Assembly (NCBI RefSeq): GCF_026672545.1
Contig: NZ_JAPPRJ010000005.1
Coordinates: 79,877 to 143,876 of the forward strand
Reading direction: 5' to 3'
Length of the DNA: 64,000 bases
From: Rhizobium sp. SL86
GTDB lineage: Bacteria > Pseudomonadota > Alphaproteobacteria > Rhizobiales > Rhizobiaceae
Shown piece by piece: positions 60,869-64,000 of the stretch (the stretch's first letter is position 1; each line of letters starts with the position of its first letter). The notes below the pieces were generated by a model. That model worked only from the letters and a program-made list of their open reading frames with translations, was not told where the DNA came from and searched no databases. Position numbers and translations under genes: made by a program.

Positions 60869-61549
60869 ATGGGCATGACTCTCCTCGATACATTCTTCAA
60901 TCTCGAGGTCCTCGGCAGCGCCTTCCCGGCGCTCATGCGCGGCGTGATCAACACGTTTTTGCTCGGTTTTGCTGCCATCGGCGTCGGCATCCCCGCCGGC
61001 CTCGTCGTCGGTCTCCTGAGGCTCTACGGCCCGAAGCCTGTGCGCTCCCTTGCGGTCTTCTACATCGATATCCTGCGCGCGACACCGATGCTTGTCGTCC
61101 TGATGCTCATTTATTTCGCCCTGCCCTTCGTCGGTATCCGCCTGTCCTCCTGGACCTGCGCCATCCTGGCATTCGCCCTCGTCATGGCGGCCTACATGGC
61201 CGAAGTCTTTCGCTCCGGCATCGAGGGCATCGGCAAGGGGCAGTTCGAGGCGGCCGCGGCACTCGGCCTGCCGTTTGTCATCACGCTGCGCAAGGTCATC
61301 CTGCCGCAGGCCGTCCGGGTCGTCATTCCTCCGACGACGAACAACTGCGTATCGATGTTCAAGGACACCTCGCTCGCATCGACAGTGGCTCTCGCCGAAC
61401 TGATGAAGGAAGGGCTCGACGCTCAGGCACTCTACGCCAATCCAACCCCCCTCATCGGGGCAGCGCTGATCTATGTCGCGTTTCTGTGGCCGATGGTGCG
61501 ACTGGTGGCCATGCTGGAACGCAAGTTCAGCAGGCAGACCCAACGCTAG
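60869..61549 (+). CDS. Amino-acid-type ABC transporter permease (His/Glu/Gln/Arg/opine family)
   Basis: 226 residues (start could also be ATG 60875). Five membrane helices; NTFLLGFAAIGVGIPAGLVVGLLRLYG, the conserved DILRATPMLVVLMLIYFALPFVG and EAA loop EGIGKGQFEAAAALGLPFVITLRKVILPQA. Functions as a dimer with the SBP at 59901 and an unknown ATPase. No glnQ-type gene adjoins, so a distant or shared ATPase must be used. Confidence 0.93.
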   Translation: MGMTLLDTFFNLEVLGSAFPALMRGVINTFLLGFAAIGVGIPAGLVVGLLRLYGPKPVRSLAVFYIDILRATPMLVVLMLIYFALPFVGIRLSSWTCAILAFALVMAAYMAEVFRSGIEGIGKGQFEAAAALGLPFVITLRKVILPQAVRVVIPPTTNNCVSMFKDTSLASTVALAELMKEGLDAQALYANPTPLIGAALIYVAFLWPMVRLVAMLERKFSRQTQR

Positions 61550-61669
61550 CCAAAGCCGCTGGCAAGAGCGGCTGGTTGCGGGGCTGATCGTTGCATCTCT
61601 ATCAGCCCTGGCGTGGTACGAAATTATCTGCGAATGCAAATTTCAGACAGTTCTGGCGAAGGCAACGAA

Positions 61670-62437
61670 TTAGAACGTCGGGTTCTCCAGAAGGGCGCAG
61701 TCATTGCTCAGCTGCGCTGCCGATTGCGTGGTCGCGGCGATGTATTCCGCCTCCCGCTGATCGATCTCCTGGAGCGGAGCGACGAGGCAGATGACGCCGA
61801 TGCACCGACCATCACGGGTGCGGACCGGCGCCGTGACACAGGCAACATAGGGATCGACAAGCCCTCTCGTTACCCAAAAGCCCTGTCGCCGTGCTTCGGC
61901 GACTTCCTGATAGAGAAGTTCCGGCGAATAGCTGCGGCCGGTCGGAGAAATGTAATCTTCGGCCGGAATGGACCGCTTCAGATCCTCCAGGCTGTAGCCA
62001 TCCAGCAGAAAACGTGCGGCGGCGGTGGCCGGCAAGGGGAAGCGCGAGCCTTCCACGGCCGTGCGATAGCCGTGTCCACGTCCTGATCGCGAGATCAGAA
62101 TCAGCTGCTTCCAATCCTGCATCACGTCGAGTTCGGTGACTTCGCCCGTCGTCCTGGCGAGTTGCGTGACTACCTCTTTCGCCTGGCGGGCCAGCGGCGC
62201 GCTGCGATCATAGACCTGCCCCAGCAAGCCGCACAGCCGGCCCGGCACGATCAGCCCGTCAGGCTCCGTCTGCTCCAGGAAGCCTCTAGCCAGAAGCGTG
62301 TCGATGATGCTGTAGACGGTCGAGCGGGGAGCGCCGAGTGCTGCCGCGATGCCATTGCGCGTGGCAGGGCGCTCCTGGGCAGCGATTAGATCGAGTACGT
62401 CAAGCAGACGATCGGTTCCCCGCGCCCTCATATGCAT
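61670..62437 (-). CDS. IclR-family transcription regulator
   Basis: 255 residues from ATG 62437, preceded by AAGGTGAGG (a GTG five codons upstream is the alternative). Helix-turn-helix RNGIAAALGAPRSTVYSIIDTLLARGFLEQ; effector domain with ELDVMQDWKQLILISRSGRGHGYRTAVEGSRFPLPATAAARFLLDG and ACVTAPVRTRDGRCIGVICLVAP. Divergent from a DppA-type SBP. It is the best candidate for the regulator that recognises the shared 18-bp motif, since a copy lies in its own promoter. Confidence 0.93.
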   Translation of the reverse strand: MHMRARGTDRLLDVLDLIAAQERPATRNGIAAALGAPRSTVYSIIDTLLARGFLEQTEPDGLIVPGRLCGLLGQVYDRSAPLARQAKEVVTQLARTTGEVTELDVMQDWKQLILISRSGRGHGYRTAVEGSRFPLPATAAARFLLDGYSLEDLKRSIPAEDYISPTGRSYSPELLYQEVAEARRQGFWVTRGLVDPYVACVTAPVRTRDGRCIGVICLVAPLQEIDQREAEYIAATTQSAAQLSNDCALLENPTF

Positions 62438-62470
62438 TTGCAGATACCTCACCTTGACATTTGGAAAGCT

Positions 62471-62488
62471 TTAAACTTAAACTTACCT
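62471..62488. promoter_or_regulatory. Shared operator motif, site 5
   Basis: TTTAAACTTAAACTTACC between IclR and the SBP gene; identical to site 1 at 13 of the first 14 positions. It lies 34 bases before the IclR ATG. Confidence 0.6.
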
Positions 62489-62552
62489 TATAAAGATCAC
62501 ATGTCCACTGTAAAGGACATAGCAATAACTATCGATCATAAGGGAACAGACA

Positions 62553-64000
62553 ATGCAATCAGCAGCGAAATTGCCCCGCCTTTCCATGCGCCGTTTCACC
62601 ACCGCCATGCTGTTCACGGCGCTTATGCCGACAGCCGGCGCCTGGGCCGCGGACCTGAAACTGGCCTACAGCTCGTCGGCGACGTCCATGGATCCGCATT
62701 TCCACAATGCCAGCCAGAACATTGCCGTGGCACGCAACATGTTCGAGACATTGACCCAGATGGATCCCGACAGCCGGATCGTCCCGGGCCTCGCAGAATC
62801 CTGGACGAAGGTTGATGACCTCACCTGGGAGTTCAAGCTGCGCGCGGCGAAGTTCCAGGACGGCTCCGACTTCACCGCGGAAGACGTTGCCTGGTCGCTG
62901 CAGCGGCCGAACAAGATCGAGAACAGCCCATCGAGTTTTGCGATCTACACGCGTGCCATTGCGAAGACGGAAATCGTCGACGCCCATACCATTCGCCTGA
63001 TCACGACCACGCCCTATCCGCTGCTGCCGGCGGATCTGACCTCGGTCTTCATCGTCAGCGAGAAGGCAAGCGAAGGCATCACCAGCGACAAGTTCGCCAC
63101 GCCCGAGCACATGATCGGCACCGGTCCCTACAAGTTCGTCAGCTACACGCCGGACGATCGTGTCGAGATGAAGCGCTATGATGGCTATTGGGGCGGCAAG
63201 CCGGCCTGGGACAACGTCACCATTCGCTTCATGCCGAACGACGGCAGCCGCATGACGGCCCTGCTCTCCGGCGACGTGAATGCCATCGAGAATGTCCCGA
63301 CGCCGGACATCGAGAAGGTGAAGGCCAATCCCGATCTGGTCTATTCCGCCAAGAAGACCCATCGCATGATCTTCCTGTTCCTCGACAGCGGTCGCGAAAG
63401 CTCACCCGGCGTCAAGGCCGCCGACGGTTCGGCCATTGCCAAGAACCCGTTGACGGATGTGCGTGTCCGCCGCGCAATCAACATGGCGATCGATCGCAAG
63501 GCGATCAGCGAGCGCCTGATGATGGGCCTTGCATACCCGACCAACAACATGGCCACCGACCAGATGATGGGCTTCGATCCGGCCCTCGAGACCATTCCGT
63601 TCGATCCGGCCGCGGCCAAGAAACTGCTCGCCGAAGCGGGATATCCTGACGGGTTCCGCCTGGTTCTCGGCACGCCAAACAACCGCCTGCTCAACGATGA
63701 GAAGGTGGCACAGGCGATCGCACAGATGCTGACGCGGATCGGGATCCGCACGGACGTCGACGCCGTTCCATTCTCCGCGATCAACACCAAGGGCAACAAG
63801 GGCGAGTTTTCCGCCGTCATGATGGGCTGGGGTGTCCAGACAGCCGAGGCATCCTCCGGTATTCGCATGATGGTCGCTTGCCCGGACAAGGCACGCGGCT
63901 GGGGTGCCGTGAACTGGAGCCATTACTGCAATCCGGCACTCACCGACCAGTTGGTCGCGCTGACGGCCGAGATGGACGATGCAAAGCGCGATCAGATGCT
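62553..64000 (+). CDS. ABC transporter solute-binding protein, family 5, cut by right window edge
   Basis: 482 residues visible from ATG 62553, no stop before the edge. Signal peptide MQSAAKLPRLSMRRFTTAML, continuing to an AWA-A cleavage near residue 33. SBP_bac_5 core: SMDPHFHNASQNIAVARNMFETL, PGLAESWTKVDDLTWEFKLRAAKFQDGSDF, IGTGPYKFVSY, VRVRRAINMAIDRKAI. The rest of the transporter is presumably beyond the window. Divergent from the IclR gene. Confidence 0.93.
   Translation, partial: MQSAAKLPRLSMRRFTTAMLFTALMPTAGAWAADLKLAYSSSATSMDPHFHNASQNIAVARNMFETLTQMDPDSRIVPGLAESWTKVDDLTWEFKLRAAKFQDGSDFTAEDVAWSLQRPNKIENSPSSFAIYTRAIAKTEIVDAHTIRLITTTPYPLLPADLTSVFIVSEKASEGITSDKFATPEHMIGTGPYKFVSYTPDDRVEMKRYDGYWGGKPAWDNVTIRFMPNDGSRMTALLSGDVNAIENVPTPDIEKVKANPDLVYSAKKTHRMIFLFLDSGRESSPGVKAADGSAIAKNPLTDVRVRRAINMAIDRKAISERLMMGLAYPTNNMATDQMMGFDPALETIPFDPAAAKKLLAEAGYPDGFRLVLGTPNNRLLNDEKVAQAIAQMLTRIGIRTDVDAVPFSAINTKGNKGEFSAVMMGWGVQTAEASSGIRMMVACPDKARGWGAVNWSHYCNPALTDQLVALTAEMDDAKRDQM

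Noticed and set aside
1..64000. tRNA, rRNA, CRISPR arrays, replication origin or rep genes
   Set aside because: None could be recognised by eye; small RNAs cannot be excluded without covariance-model searches.

Overview
The window looks like accessory DNA, probably a plasmid or an insertion-rich chromosomal region, of a high-GC alphaproteobacterium of the Rhizobiales (Rhizobium/Agrobacterium type). The evidence is the codon use, the density of ABC and TRAP solute transporters with their own GntR, IclR, LysR and MarR regulators, and the IS21, IS6, IS256, ISL3 and Tn3 elements. I see no rRNA, tRNA, CRISPR array or replication gene. The first gene is cut by the left edge and the last by the right edge.

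Layout. (1) 1-5.3 kb: a tannase-like gene with an in-frame stop, a secreted esterase, a DedA membrane protein with a frameshifted small neighbour, and a sigma factor / anti-sigma / periplasmic sensor operon. (2) 5.3-12 kb: a scrapyard. An IS21 element lies between a 36-residue tail of a sugar ABC ATPase and a piece of an FdhF-type molybdoenzyme. That piece is fused to a 3'-truncated gnd. idnD follows, cut at its 5' end by an IS6-family element, and then the 3' end of an ISL3 transposase. (3) 12-23.4 kb: an acid-sugar catabolic island with a DapA-family lyase, a complete oligopeptide-type ABC transporter, a BNR/sialidase-like protein, PdxA2, an iron alcohol dehydrogenase, a FadR-type regulator and a DUF1537 kinase. 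(4) 23.7-32.8 kb: a second sugar-acid island with an enolase-superfamily dehydratase, an SGNH esterase, a second ABC transporter, a cupin and a second FadR-type regulator, apparently sharing an operator. (5) 32.9-39.8 kb: transposon nest with a 5'-truncated LivK-like gene, an IS256 element with a target duplication, the 5' half of an ISL3 element, and a cargo-free Tn3-family transposon with a frameshifted transposase. (6) 39.8-44.4 kb: a luciferase-like monooxygenase/flavin reductase pair with GntR, an Asp/Glu racemase-family protein and a MarR regulator. (7) 44.4-49.9 kb: a five-gene operon for an acyl-CoA synthetase, an Ohr protein, a thiolase-fold protein without the nucleophilic cysteine, a DUF35-SDR fusion and a cyclase-family hydrolase. 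(8) 50-64 kb: LysR, an HpaI aldolase, a 2-hydroxyacid dehydrogenase, a quinone oxidoreductase, an EthD-like protein, a TRAP transporter, a second acyl-CoA synthetase, an amino-acid-type SBP and permease, IclR and a DppA-type SBP.

How the parts fit. The island from 44 to 64 kb is probably one regulon: an 18-bp AT-rich motif (TTTAAACATAAAATATCT and variants) recurs in the promoter regions of most of its transcription units, including both acyl-CoA synthetases, the TRAP transporter and the IclR/SBP divergon. The cluster suggests uptake of an organic acid, CoA activation, C-C cleavage by a thiolase-fold/DUF35 complex (compare the Ltp2-type retro-aldolases of steroid side-chain breakdown), and then hydroxy-acid and aldol chemistry. 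The substrate cannot be read from sequence. This is my best candidate for an undescribed system.
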